NCBI GenBank assembly: GCA_037176705.1
Contig: CM073899.1
Coordinates: 3,286,001-3,350,000 of the forward strand
Origin: Molossus alvarezi
Lineage: Eukaryota; Chordata; Mammalia; Chiroptera; Molossidae
Direction: 5' to 3'
Length of the DNA stretch: 64,000 nt
The position numbers and the translations under genes are program-made. Shown piece by piece: positions 1 through 12,652 of this stretch. Under the pieces are notes generated by a model. The model searched no databases and was not told the origin of the DNA. It saw nothing but the letters and a program-made list of their open reading frames with translations. The stretch's first letter is position 1. Each line of letters begins with the position of its first letter.

Positions 1-1262
1 TCAAGTAACTGAGACTGATAGTCTCCAGGCAAAAAGCTAGAGGATAACTGAACCTTTCCAGGGCTTGCAAATCTACCCAGGAAAGTAAGACTTGACAGTG
101 TTAACATGGATCCTACCATAATCATCCAAACCTAGTAGAGGGAGCCACAATTAGCGGAACACCAACACTCATTGGGAAAATTTAGCAGGTTCCAAAACTC
201 ACTGAAATAGCCAAAATGGTAAAACAAAGAAACAAATCCCAAATGAAAGAGCAAAAGAATTCTACTGAAGATGAGATCAATGAAATGCAGTTAAGCAAGT
301 TATCAGAGGTAGAGTTCAGAGTGATGATAATGAGAAAGCTCAACAGCCTGAGTAAAGAGCTCAATACCATGAGTAAAGATATAGAAACATTGAAAACAAA
401 ACAATTGGAAATAAAGAACACATCAGAAGGAATAACCAGCAAAGTAGAGGAAGCTGAGGACCATATCAGTGAATCAGAAGATAGGAAAGATTAAAAATCA
501 CCCAATCTGAAAACAAAAAAAGAAAAACTATTAAAAAACAGGAAGACAGCTTAAAAGAACTATGGTACAACTGAAAATATAACAACATTTGCAGCATATA
601 AATACATAGTCTCCTAAAACTGAACAAGGAAGAGATAGAAAACTTGAATAGGCCAATAACAACTAAGGAAATTGAAGATGTAATCAAGACTCTCCCAGCA
701 AACAAAAGCCCAGGTCCAAATGATATCATGGGAAAGTTTTACCAAACATTCAAAGAACTAACACCCATTCTCCTCAAATTATTCCAAAAAAATCAAGAAG
801 AAAGACTTCCAAATTTGTTTTATAAGGCCAGCATAATTCTAATTCCAAAACCAAATAAAGACACTACAAAGAGAAAACTACAGGCCAATATCCCTGATGA
901 ACATAGATGCCAAAATCCTTAACAAAATATTAGCAAATCCGATCCAGCAATACATAAAAAAAATTATTCACCATGACCAAGTGGGATTCATCAAAGTATT
1001 GAAAAGCTGGTACAATATTCACAAATCAATAAATGTGATACACCATATAAACAAAATAAAAGTTAAAAACCATATGATCATATCAATAGTAACTGAAAAA
1101 GCATTTGACAAAATCCAGCATTTATATCTGATTAAAATGGTCAGCAATGTGGGAATACAGGGATCATATCTCGACATAATAAAGGGCATATATGAAAAAC
1201 CTACAGCCAACATCATACTCAGTGGGCAAAAACTAAAAGCATTTCCCTAAAGAATAGGAACA

Positions 1263-1357
1263 GCCCTGGCCGGTTTGGCTCAGCAATTGGAGCATAGGCC
1301 TGCGAACCAGAGAGTCCTGGGTTTGGTTTCCACTAGGGGCACATACCAAAAAAAAAA
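1263..1357 (+). mobile_element. Short VES-type SINE (tRNA-sized) in L1-D
   Basis: Only the tRNA-like head is present, GCCCTGGCC to GGGGCACATACC, followed at once by an A tail. TSD gaa(t/c)aggaaca on both sides (about 1252-1262 and 1358-1368). It has the diagnostic TTGGAGCAT and CTAGGGGC, shared with the copies at 12313 and 37632. Confidence 0.88.
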
Positions 1358-1617
1358 GAACAGGAACAACACAGCGATGCCCACTTTCACAACTCTTATT
1401 TACAATAGTACTAGAAGTCTTAGCCACAGCAGACAAGAAGAAAAAATAAAAGGGATCCAAATTGGAGAGGAGGAAGTGAAACTGTCATTATTTGCAGATG
1501 ACATGATATTGTATATAGAAAACCCTAAAGATTCCATCAAAAAGCTACTAGATTTAATAAATGAATTTGGCAAAGTAGCAAGATAAAAACTAACATCAAG
1601 AAATTGACAGCATTCTT

Positions 1618-1853
1618 TTTTTTTTCATCCTCACTCGAGGACATTTTTTTTGATATTTTGTTCAGATAGAGTGAGAGGGAGAGAGAGAGAAACATCGACG
1701 TGAAAGGGACACATCGAGTGGTTGCCAGCCGCACGACCCAACCAGGGCCGGGGACAAACCACAACTGAGGTACGTACCCTTAGCGGGAACCGAACTTGGA
1801 TCTCTCCAGACTGCAGGCCGACGCTCTAACCGCTGAGCCAAACTGGCAAGGGC
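1618..1853 (-). mobile_element. VES SINE in L1-D
   Basis: A long-form VES SINE, minus orientation. Perfect TSD ttgacagcattctt at 1604-1617 and 1854-1867. Confidence 0.95.
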
Positions 1854-2652
1854 TTGACAGCATTCTTATACACCAATAATGAACTCACAGAAAAAGAAAC
1901 TAAAAAAAAAATCCCATTTGCCATAGATACCTAAGAACAATAAATGCTGGCAAGGGTGTGGAGGAAAGGGGACTCTAGTACACTGCTGGTGGGAATGCAG
2001 ACTGGTGCAGCCACTATGGAAAACACTATGGTGCTTCCTCAAAAAATTAAAAATGTAACGCCATTTGACCCAGTGATCCCATTTCTAAGAATATACCCTA
2101 AGAAGCCTGAAACACCAATCTGAAAGAATATATTTACCCCTATGTTCATAACAACACTGTTTACAATTGCTAAAATCTGGATGTTTCCCAAGTGTCCATC
2201 AGTAGATGAGTGGATAAAAGAGCTGTGGTACTTATACACAGTGGAATACTAAGAAATGCAGCTGTAAGAAAGAGAGATCTCTTATCCTTTGAGACAACAT
2301 GGAGAGACCTGGAGAACATTATGCTAAGTGAAATAAGCCAATCCAAGAAAGACAAATACCACCTGATATCACTTATTTGTGAAATGTAATGAACAAAATA
2401 AGCTGATAAACAAAATAGAACCAGAGACATAGAAAAGAGTACAGTTCAGAATGACAAACCTCAGAGGAAGGGTCCGGGGGTGGGGGTGGGATGAGATAAA
2501 CTGAAGAACTTAGATGCATATATGTATAACCACTGTACATAGACAACAATGCTGAAGGGGTGGGATGCAGGGGCGGGATCGGGAGGATGGTGTATAGCAG
2601 GGGGGAAGTAGAAACATCTGTAACAAAAATTAATTTAAAAATAAATAAATAA

Positions 2653-3528
2653 TATCAAATTACACAAAATCTGTCATGATCACTTAGGGTATTTCACAGT
2701 ATTGAAAGGAAAATTTAAAATGGAAAATATAATTCACCATTTAAAAATATTAAAGCAAAAACTCCTATGACCCTCTTATTGTATTTTTTAAAAAACTAAG
2801 AAAGTACAATAGTTATTTACAATATAAACTCTTACTAAAGTAGGAATCAAAGTGAACCTTAAGTTGACAAAGAATATTTATTAATGGCCTACACAAGGCT
2901 CTGCCCTCACCTCTAGTCAATATTACACAGAGGATCCATCCTTTGCTCGTGTCATATTCAATGTTAGCCTATGCAATAAAACAAGATAAGAAAATAAAAA
3001 CCACTGAAAACCAAAGACAAGTGATGGTATAGGAGAACCTTTTGTAATCTGCATAACTGAAAAAAAAAAGATTCTATAAAACAGAAATGAAAAGATCAAC
3101 AATTTATATAAGAAAGGTTAAAGCATAAGAACCTTCTATTCATAGAAAAAATAGCATGGCTAATAAATATATTTTTAAGTATAAATTACACAATATGAAA
3201 TTGTTATTTCCTACTAGTACTAGGGAATAACAAGCATTTTAATCTGATAGTACCAAGTCTCTTAATGTGGGAGTATCAGCTACTGTGGCTGAAGTGAAAA
3301 TTAGCAAACCGCTGTGCAGAACAATCACTCGATATGTAGTAAAATTTCAGATTTGCACATATTGGCACCCAGTGATTTGGGTCGTTCGTCATTGCATGCT
3401 GTTAGGAAACCTTTCAATAGCATGGTTTAGCATGCCAACTGGGCCTCCTACTATTTCAAGAGCAAAAGCTAATTCATATCCAACATGCCAATCCTTAGAA
3501 GACATCTTAATGGTGAAGCTTGACTTTT
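2653..3528. other. AT-rich unique sequence, no gene seen
   Basis: The sequence is A/T-rich with no long conserved frame. On the minus strand a short open stretch near 3410-3510 looks protein-like (MSSKDWHVGYELAFALEIVG) but stops after about 40 codons. I cannot name a family, so it is left uncalled. Confidence 0.5.
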
Positions 3529-3774
3529 TAATTTATTTTTTATCCTCACCCAAGGACATTTTTGCTTTTATCTTCAAATAGAGTGGTAGGGAAAGAGGGA
3601 GGAAGAGAGAGAGAGAAACATCCATGTGAGAGAGACACATTGACTAGTTGCCATCCGCACAACCCCAACAGGGGCCGGGGACTAACAGCAACCGAGGTAT
3701 GTACCCTTAGCCGAACCCGGGACTCTCTGGTACATGGGCTGACACTCCAACCTCTGAGCCAAACCAGCCAGGGC
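3529..3774 (-). mobile_element. VES SINE
   Basis: A long-form VES SINE in minus orientation, somewhat diverged. TSD tgaagct(t/c)(g/a)actttt at 3514-3528 and 3775-3789. Confidence 0.92.
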
Positions 3775-5190
3775 TGAAGCTCAACTTTTAAACATTTGAA
3801 AAGCTTTTTTGAAAAATGAGTTAAGTTTTAAAATATACGAAGATGCAGTGCAGTTGAAATATGTTGACAAGTCGTAATTTCTTATTAACACATCAATAAA
3901 GCCCTATTATCAGCTGGGAAATGTAGCACCTGTTGACAGTGGAGCCAGACATTCCAAACTCAAAAGCAGGAAAAGGAGGCTCTCCCTCCTTGAAAGAAAG
4001 AAATAACAGTGTCTTGAGGGACAGGCGCAGAGGACGCTCTGGCCTCCAGCAACCCTAGCGACTCCTGCAGGGAGCAGAGGGCGAAAGGGCAGCCCTTACT
4101 AGAAGTGACTGTGAATTGTTCGCTTAAGGATCCAGGAAATGACGTTTGTTTCTTCCAGTTGCTGTCACCAATTGGATCTTGTCACTATACAATACTTCGA
4201 TAGAACAAAAAAATAATGTTAAGGGGACAAAAATACTGCATGGATGACTTCTACATCAATTCAGCCCCCAAATGAGCAAACCCAGAGAGGGAAAGGAATT
4301 TGGAAGTGTCTGGCCTCCGGTAAAGGTGACCTATGACTACTTAATGTTTCTTCATTGGAATTAAGGAGGGGTATAAGGAGACAGAGAAGAACCAAATTTC
4401 TCACCAAGATGGTCAGAAAAATTTTAAGATGTCTTCTTTTAGAGAGAAGATATTTCAATTATTTATGTGCTTTTCTCTGTGGCTAACACCATAATATAAA
4501 GAGTATATTAAATTTATCAGGATATTATACAGTTTCTTTCATAGATTAAAGAAAGACTATAGTCCCCTAGATAGTAGAAAATAAAATAACCTAGAATGAA
4601 ATAACCCATATGTACATTGAAATAGAATTTGTGAAAATGAAGCCTGCCGGATAGTAGAAGAAATGATCTCATTATAAAATCTTCAGGTTCTCATTTCTCG
4701 GAAGAGCCTCAATTATAACCTTATCTTTTTAGTGGCCAATTAACCATATTCAGGGTACTTTCTGAAATAAATGCTTCAGTATTTTTATGACTTCCCAATC
4801 TGTATTTCCAATTCTAAGAATAGAAATCTACAATACAGCCATTTCCATAAATAAGCTAAAAACAAATGACACTGTTCTACCAACACACAAATACAAAACC
4901 TTTCGATTTTAGATGTAATGTAAAATAGAAACCCTTTATTCGCATAAGTAAAATACTTAGATGAAAACCTTGATATGATTCCAGTTTATCAAATTAACTC
5001 CTCAGAGCCTCAGAGTAAATTGGCCAGCTTTGTAATAAGCTAGTTCCTCAAAAAAAAAAGAAAGAGTAGCCTCTATGCTTTTCCCAAATACAAAGGTTTT
5101 TAAAATCTTATTCTTTTGTAAAGGATCACTTTGTCCTGTAATGTTATTATTTTTTAATTTGGTTACAGAACTAGACATTCACAATGTAAG
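3775..5190. other. Unique intergenic sequence
   Basis: I see no exon-like open frame or recognisable repeat here. Confidence 0.45.
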
Positions 5191-5194
5191 AACT

Positions 5195-5408
5195 GCTGTG
5201 TGCATGTGTGTGTGCGCATGTGTGTATGTGTGTGCATGTGTATGTGTGCGTGTTTGTGTGTGTAAGTGCGTGTGTGCATGTGTGTATATGTATGTATGTG
5301 TGCGTGCGCGCGTGTGTGTATATGTATGCGTGTTTGTGTGTATGCGTGTGTGCATGTGTGCAGGTGTGTATTGTGTTTGTGTGCATGTGTGTGTGTGTGT
5401 GTGTGTAG
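5195..5408. repeat. Complex (TG)n microsatellite
   Basis: About 210 bases of TG with TGTGCA, TGTATG and TGCG variants. All the apparent Cys/Val-rich or His/Thr-rich frames across it are repeat artefacts. Confidence 0.95.
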
Positions 5409-5676
5409 TGGAAAAGGCAAAGGTGAACTGAAGTGTGGACAGGAAAAGTGACATCATGTCACAGCACACCTTCCTGTAACACCTGTCCTGGAAACACCTC
5501 CAGAAATAGCATCAGTCCTCTGACACGGCCATTGTTCTAACGCCCCTGAGATTGTTTGGAGGGCACCAAACAGAAGCGCTGCACAACCCACTAGAATGTG
5601 CTTGGTGTGCAAGCATCTCTCACAGATGGCGAACCATCATCAGTGATGGAAAGTTGCTCATGTGCCCCAGCTGCCT

Positions 5677-6177
5677 GGCACCTGGCAGGCATGGACCCCC
5701 GTCCCCAGCACTGGTCAGGAGGAGGGCAGCCTGGCACCTGGCAGGCATGGACGCCCTTCCCCAGCGCTGGTCAGGAGGAGGGCAGCCCGGCACCTGGCAG
5801 GCATGGACGCCCGTCCCCAGCGCTGGTCAGGAGGAGGGCAGCCTGGCACCTGGCAGGCATGGACGCCCGTCCCCAGCGCTGGTCAGGAGGAGGGCAGCCC
5901 GGCACCTGGCAGGCATGGACGCCCTTCCCCAGCGCTGGTCAGGAGGAGGGCAGCCCGGCACCTGGCAGGCATGGACGCCCTTCCCCAGCGCTGGTCAGGA
6001 GGAGGGCAGCCCGGCACCTGGCAGGCATGGACGCCCTTCCCCAGCGCTGGTCAGGAGGAGGGCAGCCCGGCACCTGGCAGGCATGGACGCCCGTCCCCAG
6101 CGCTGGTCAGGAGGAGGGCAGCCCGGCACCTGGCAGGCATGGACGCCCATCCCCAGCGCTGGTCAGGAGGAGGGCAG
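5677..6177. repeat. 56-bp minisatellite, nine units
   Basis: Nine head-to-tail copies of a 56-bp GC-rich unit beginning GGCACCTGGCAGGCATGGAC, with unit starts at 5677, 5733, 5789, 5845, 5901, 5957, 6013, 6069 and 6125. Copies differ mainly at one site (CCCGTCC, CCCTTCC or CCCATCC) and at the unit join (CAGCCT or CAGCCC). The unit has no stop in any plus frame and is not a multiple of three, so all three plus frames stay open across it. I take these as artefacts, not genes. Confidence 0.97.
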
Positions 6178-6180
6178 CGC

Positions 6181-7340
6181 CTGCCCAAAGCTGACACTGC
6201 CAGCCAGAGTGCGTACTGAGCAAACCTACGGGGACCTGGTAAGGCGGCAGGGAAAGGAGGTTGGCGAGCCTTGGCGGGAGGAGGACCTTTAGAAACGCTG
6301 ACTCCTCTGTCTTCTTTCACATGATCTCACCTTGCTGGAAATGTCCTGCCTGCTCGATTTCATTTTTGTTTTTAGTTCCCGGAATCATTTATTCTCTTGA
6401 CTGTGCTCTTTCAATGAACACAGAGCACTCTTTCCGTGGGCTAAACGAACCTCTCCCCTGGCCCAGCGCCCTTCGCAGGGGTGTTGAGAGTATCCCTGCA
6501 CCTGCCATAGTTCTGGGTGTCTGGGGACACGGCCAAGGCAGTGGCCGGTCTTTGTGGGGAGAAAGCGGGAGGAGGAGAAGGAAGACCTGAGCAAGCACTT
6601 CTGGTCAAACCGAAGCTCTGGTGCACCAGCCGATGTTGAATTATTCTGAGCTAGTCAGGGGCTGAGCACATGAAAGCCGTAGTTCCGTTCTCCTACATTT
6701 ACATTCAGTTTTCTCAGGGAAAAGTTACTCATTATCCTCAGGTTGCAGGCAGGGCTTATTTTCTTTCTCCTAAGCCACCCGTGAATATAAATCACTTTAT
6801 TAACGCTCCTTGTCTATCAGATACAACAGTGAACCCTTCAGTGACAGCCGACGTCTCCCACCACCTCCTTTCACTGTGTGATGACATTTCACTTCCTCCG
6901 TGTCCAGTTCGTGCCTCCTGCACACCTCTGCCCTTCTCTCGAGGTCAACTTTCAGAACCCACCACGGGCTGAATTTGGATGTAACATCAAAAGGTCTCCA
7001 CACTGATCTTAAAAGGCTAGAAAATACAGTCCATTCTGCTTTAATGCTTGTTTTAAAAATCTGAATTTATTCCAGCAGGAACCATAGATGAACGCAGAAA
7101 CGGTGCATAGCTGAGATGAGCCGTGTGGGACACACAAGACAGGTCCCAGGACAGTGAGACGCCTCGTCCACCCAAGAGTCACAGCGTTTCGCTCCCCCTC
7201 ACATCCTGCTCCTCCGCTACCCCAAAACCCACAGGGGGCAGCCCTTCCAGCTGCCAAGGACATGGGGCTCGGCCCCACCTCCTCCTTTATTTCCCACCTA
7301 TTTTGTATGTTTCCTCTGTGTTCTCTATTCTCTGTTCTGT
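6181..7340. other. Unique intergenic sequence
   Basis: No conserved frame or known repeat was recognised between the minisatellite and the CT tract. Confidence 0.45.
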
Positions 7341-7346
7341 CTTCAT

Positions 7347-7350
<4 letters not shown>

Positions 7351-7384
<34 letters not shown>
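7351..7384. repeat. (CT)n microsatellite
   Basis: About 17 CT dinucleotides, not followed by a SINE body. Confidence 0.9.
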
Positions 7385-7387
<3 letters not shown>

Positions 7388-9431
7388 CTCAACCATAGGG
7401 CAGGGGGGCTGGGAACGGTGTGGGTGGGCTTGGTGGGCCCCCAGTTCCACAAACAAACCTTGAAAGTCTCTTTCAAGGGAAAGCGCTGTATTTACTGTAG
7501 CATTTCTACACTTTTAACTATTTAACGTGTACAATGTGCTCCACGTTCCCTAGATGAAAACACTATCCAGTGTTTTGGGTGTCATTGAGTTTTGAGGTGC
7601 TGTACCCCTGATCTCACGTTCTTACAACCTTGTTTTCTTATCCAGACTCTGTGGTTATTCTCGGACGACGTGACCTTGCTTCGTGCTTCCCAGGAGCACT
7701 GCATGCTCTTCATAACCCCCTGTAGACACTTCTGCACAGGAGCTTCCTCCAGAACGTCCTCCTGGGTTCCCCTGAAACACCTCCCTGCGACCCGCGCGTG
7801 CAGAGTCAGACATGGGAACTCACCGTCCTCTGTGCAGTCAGGCACTAACAGGGCACAATGCCACCCTTCTCACTAAAATTCTTCTGTTTGGAAAAACATA
7901 GTTATTTTTTATAAAAATGTTATCTGCAATGAGTTTATTATTGTTTGTTTCTTTTAAATGAATGACTATGTAGATATTTTAACCCTTTCTCTTAGTTCCT
8001 GGGGGAATAAATCTCAGCGACGTTGCGCACGCAGAGAAAAGCCCTCTAGGCACTCGGCACTCTGGAGACGCCGCCGCCACAGCCATGTTCCAGGGGAACA
8101 TGGACTCAGCTCCCAGGGAGAAACACAGGGCTTCTGAGGAACCTTTCCGTTTCCGTCCACATTCCAACCCTAAATTCTATTCTCGGGCAAAGCAAGGGTA
8201 GCTCACATATCATGAATATATTGATCTGTTAGATTTTTTTTAAAAAATCATCCCTTTTGTCGCCCCCTGGAAATTCTATTTATTACATGTTACTGCGCAT
8301 TTTGTTTTTAAAAGGTTAGATCACAGTGGTCGTTTCACATCAATTTCGCAAGGAAGGATTCACGAGGACCATTGTTGGTATCTTTGGTCAGTGTTTCCTC
8401 CTGTCGCCCCATCAGGTGGCAGCCACCTCCTCTGTAAACAGTATTTTGAAACTCGAGCGGGTCGCCTTGCTGGGGGTAGTAGCGAGGGAAGCTTCGGACC
8501 GGACAGCGTGATAGCAGCCGTTGTTTTTATTTCTCCTCGCACATCAGTTCTCAGACAACATCGTTTTTAAAACTAAGGCACTCATTTCATGGCATTTATA
8601 GAAAGAAAGAAAATCATTCTTGGCGCACACACACAAATAACCCAGTAGGCAACCCGAGGTGGGTATAGGTACATTCGGTGAGGCGGACGTAACCCTCTGT
8701 GGAAGGTTCCTTGGTCATTCTGGATTTGCTGCCAGCCCTGCCGCCTCCTCTCCCATTCCTACTTTTGCTGGAAGATTCTCTCTTCCCTTGCCCCGAAGAC
8801 AGCAGTACAATCATTCTAATCATTCTACCAGTAAATTACCTTCATCTTGAAAATTGGATAAGCTGTTGAGATATCAAATTATTATCGTTTCTGGGGGGAA
8901 AGCGAAAAGATAGTCCCTTCCCTCCTCCATTCAGAGACCAGAAAATTATCAAGATAAGCAAAACTGAGCATGACAAGAAGAAAAGGAAACCCCCAGATGC
9001 ATGATAGCAATGTGTTGTTGCCGAAACGAAATGATTCCCAGGACAGAAGGCTACAATAATCCTGTCAAAGCGTGACTTTATAAAAATTGGGTGAAGGTTA
9101 CGACCGCATTTCCATTGAGGAAGAACCCAGCTCTGCTTTTGGCTGCTGTGACCATGGAAATGAAGCTCAGAATTTAAACAGCAGGTGTAAGACACACCCT
9201 TTACTTGGACCACGGAGTCCCGAGTGTCCCAGCAGTCTGGACAAGAGGCAGATTCCTAGCAGCAGCTGCTGGGTATTTGGAACCTCGGGTGACAAGTGGT
9301 GTCTAAATGGATGTTGCTATTGTGGACCGAAACCATGAGCACTGCCATGCGAGCCTCCGGACGATGGGTTTGATAATGCTATTACTAAGCAGCAAAGCTT
9401 CCCGTGTGTTTTATAAAAACTGATCATCCTT
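7385..9431. other. Unique intergenic sequence
   Basis: The base composition is mixed. Short open frames occur on both strands but none has splice sites or a recognisable protein signature. Confidence 0.45.
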
Positions 9432-9647
9432 GCCCAGCTGGGGTGGCTCAGTGGTTGAGCATCGACCCTGCACCAAGAGGTCCTGGTTTGACTCCCGGTC
9501 AGGGCACATGCCCAGGTTGTGGGCCGATCCCCAGTGGGGGGCATGCAGGAGGCGGCCAATCGATGTTCTCTCTTGTCAGTGTTTCTCTCTCCCTCTCTCT
9601 TCCTCTTTCTCTAAAATCAATAAAGAAAAATTATATATTAAAAAAAT
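9432..9647 (+). mobile_element. VES SINE, CCCAGGTTGTGGGC form
   Basis: tRNA-derived head (GGGTGGCTCAGTGGTTGAGC), body with CCCAGGTTGTGGGC and GGCATGCAGGAGG, pyrimidine-rich part and AATCAATAAA tail. The TSD is only approximate (tgatcatcctt and tgattgttctt). Confidence 0.93.
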
Positions 9648-10109
9648 TGATTGTTCTTTTCAATGTTTGAAGTAGCCTGTAATCCTGCTTTGAATTTAAA
9701 CCACGGTTGCTTGATTCTCTCCTTTCTTTGGGACCCAACACAAGAAAAGTCACCATATTGAACCCCAAATGTTTAAAATACTCTGCTTCTGACCCCCAGA
9801 GCTAGCCCAGCCTGTTTCCCCAGCACTTGGTGTTAGTATTAACACTGAAGTTGAGAATGGCAGGGCCTGTCCATTTTCCCCAGTCTGAGGACTGAGAAGA
9901 GTCTGGAATACCAACCAACCCCTGTGCATTTGTTTTCTGGGCTCCAGGATAAGCCGTAGATAAGCGAATGGGGCCTTGGGAAGCCGGCTTTGGGATTTCA
10001 ATTGCTTTTCAAATAAGAAACTGAGTAGAGATGAGAAGGCCGAGAAAGTGGAGGAAGCAGATCTCTATTTGGACTCAAAGAATACATTTTAAATAAGAGC
10101 AACTGTCTT

Positions 10110-10267
10110 GCCCTGGCCAGTTTGGCTCAGCAGTTAGAGCGTCAGCCTGCGGTCCAGAGAGACCCGGGTTCGGTTCCCACTAAGGGCATGTACCTCGGTT
10201 GCAGTTTGTCCCCGGCCCTGGTTGGTTGTGCGGGTAGCAGCCACTCGATGTGTCCCTTTCATGTTGA

Positions 10268-10323
<56 letters not shown>

Positions 10324-10405
10324 CCTCCCTCCCTCCCTCCCTCCCACTTTATCTGGACAAAAAATAGAAAAATGTCCTCGGGTGAGGATTAAAAAAAAAA
10401 AAAGA
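10110..10405 (+). mobile_element. VES SINE with expanded CT tract
   Basis: A long-form VES SINE. Its pyrimidine region has expanded to about 25 CT units plus CCCT repeats (10271-10345). TSD aaga(g/a)caactgtctt (approximate left part) ending at 10109 and 10420. Confidence 0.95.
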
Positions 10406-10420
10406 AAGAACAACTGTCTT

Positions 10421-12302
10421 CTCCAACAGTAGGGGAACTGGGGACAAGAGTAGTAATATAAACTCACAAGGGCACCTCTAAGTACGGAAAGTTATACACC
10501 GAGCCATGCACTCCCAGATAAGATGGGGTACATCATCCTAGCTCTACAGTTGTTGAATTCTTAGAATGAGTTTTCTGAGTATACACCCTCAGATTTTGAG
10601 GAATCTGTATTCCTTAAAAACTCGAGAAGCATATTGAGGAGAGTACTGCTGGTCCATGATGACACATTCTCACTTGGAGAATAGAGGGGAATTAACCATG
10701 CTTATTTGCCTCACTTGCTTTGGAGCAGTCACAAGGATTTAGTCTGTTCATAATTGAGCTCGGGGAGGCTGCAGAAGTGAGCAAAAGGGACGATTCAGTG
10801 TCACAGGTGAGACCGAGAGCGGGAGGGGCAGCTCGTCCGTCACACTTTTACTGATCACAGAAAAACAGGCAGTCAGGACTGCTAAGTGCGGCTACCGAAT
10901 CTCACAAAGACAGTCCCCGAATTTCCTGAAAAACCATCTCTGAGTGCGGACTGAAGTCCAGTATGATTCTCTCCAAGAGTTTTCTTAAGCAATTTTATTA
11001 GTAAAATTCTGGTAAATGATATTTTCACAGACACTGTACTCAGATGTTCCCAGGAATGCATAATTTTGGCTTAGGGAAGAGCAAGCAAAAAAAAAAAAAA
11101 AGTGATTCACTTCATTGCATTATCTCCCCAAAAATCATTTAAAATGCAATTACTTCAAGTGCCAATAAATGCGTCTTCCATAAATCCATATGCAAAGCAA
11201 AAAAAAAGAAGAATGTATTGAGCTACTTTTGTTGTTTCTGTCTCAGTCATGTGGAGTGGCGAAAATTCAGACGGCAGAGGTGTGATAATAGTGTGATAAG
11301 GTCACGTGACAGTCTTTTTTTTAATATCACAACTTGTATTTCCAAATAAGTGTTAGCCTTTCTCAAGCCTTTTGGAATTCAGGGGGCAGTATATGAAAAG
11401 TGAGTGATGTCAGCTCACCATGCACCTGACACTTCCCTTGTTCAGAGGGTCCCTGCGCCGTTAGAATCACTTTCTAATTCAGTGGCGTGTTCTTTTAAAT
11501 GAACGTGGCTGTGGCAAGTGAGCATGCTTTAGCGGCCTTCTATTTTTGGAACAGTACAAACATCCTTTGTTTCCAAGTCTAGTAAGCTTGGGAAGTCAAT
11601 TGAGTTCTATTTAGAAGTTTGGTCCTCGGAATCAAAGATATCTTAATTCGAGAATTAAGAAAAGCATTTCAGTCTTCACCAGAATACCGGTGCAGACCCG
11701 AGAGGGATGGGGTTTTGTTGGAGGGGGTCTTTTTGTAGCGGAGTGAGACTGATGGAACATGAGGGGTGGATGCATGAGCAGAGTTGCATTCTTTCTGTGG
11801 TCATCCATCCAAAGAGCAAAAGTTATTCAAATATACAGATACTCTGTATCCTCATTTCTTTGTCAGGCTTGGAGGCGAGAGTGCAAATAGCATCTCCTTT
11901 GACAACAGTGAATTCTGGCCGAGAAGCACCAGATGGATTCCCTGGGACCTGTCAACGAGTTTCTCAACTTCATGCACTAAAAACAAGGCCACGTTTTCTG
12001 GTGAATCCATCTTCCTGGTTTCCTGTCTTCCCTAAGACAGGACCTGTAATGTTTTAAAGTAACGGTGAACAATGTGATAACTACATGGAGAAAAAATAGT
12101 ATCTCTGCATGCGATTTCATTTATTTAGAATTGAATCACCCATTCATTATACTTTTGCTGGATTGTACTGTACATCGGATCCCTAATACAGTAAAGAGAA
12201 GCTCTCTGTGGGAAACAGTCCTAGTGAATATAGACCTTCCTTAAAAATAATGACATCATCTTGGCTTTTCATTCCCTACAGAAAGTTTCTGGAATTTAAG
12301 AT
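10421..12302. other. Unique intergenic sequence
   Basis: No gene is recognised. An A15 run lies at about 11087-11101. A 116-codon open frame at 11707-12057 has no family signature. Confidence 0.45.
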
Positions 12303-12312
12303 TCTCTATTGA

Positions 12313-12408
12313 GCCCTGGCCGGTTTGGCTCAGCGGTTGGAGCATCGGCCTGCGGACCAGAGAGTCCCGGGTTTGGTTCCCGCTAGGGGCACGTACCCAA
12401 AAAAAAAA
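12313..12408 (+). mobile_element. Short VES-type SINE (tRNA-sized)
   Basis: The tRNA-like head ends at GGGGCACGTACC with a direct A tail. TSD tctct(a/g)ttga at 12303-12312 and 12410-12419. Best-preserved copy of the short form in the window, with clear A box (TGGCTCAGCGG) and B box (GGTTTGGTTCC). Confidence 0.92.
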
Positions 12409-12652
12409 GTCTCTGTTGATGTGAATAATCTGCATTCCTCTCTAAATAAGTCATTGTACATATTAGTGACTCCACCCAGAGTTGTCTGCTCAGCCTCTCT
12501 GATTGGCTTAGGCAGCACAGCTCTAGAAAATGTTTCTCCCCTCAATAATGGCAGATGTAATTCCATGGGGTTGAGAAAAATAAAAATGTTAATGACAAAT
12601 GATAAAAATGAATGTAAATATCTGAAAAGGCAGGGTTTTCATATATCTCTGC

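Larger units (their letters stand above)
1..2652 (+). mobile_element. L1-D, rearranged L1 (5' edge cut by window)
   Basis: This is plus-strand L1 in pieces: end of 5' UTR (1-215), ORF1 N-terminus (216-494, MVKQRNKSQMKEQKNS), then a jump near 600 to ORF2 RT (644-1250, [18 protein letters not shown]). After that come the palm region with the [10 protein letters not shown] catalytic motif (about 1490), C-terminal scraps, and a 3' UTR with A tail ending near 2652. Roughly 1.9 kb of ORF1/ORF2 between ORF1 and RT is missing, and a second gap lies near 1925. Two VES SINEs are inserted. It is a pseudogene copy. Confidence 0.88.

Noticed and set aside
3400..3515. Minus-strand protein-like stretch (possible processed pseudogene)
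   Set aside because: Only about 40 codons before a stop and no family that I can name. A translated search would settle it.
5075..5431. Cys/Val-rich frame and the opposite His/Thr-rich frames
   Set aside because: Direct translation of a TG microsatellite.
5552..6292. Long Pro/Gly/Trp-rich open frame (246 codons) over the minisatellite
   Set aside because: All three plus frames are open because the 56-bp unit lacks stops and shifts frame at each unit. No splice sites, no homology.
10122..10367. Open frames and tRNA-like A/B boxes in VES SINEs (here and at about 20 other sites)
   Set aside because: They are SINE sequence. The tRNA-like heads lack an intact cloverleaf and should not be called tRNA genes.
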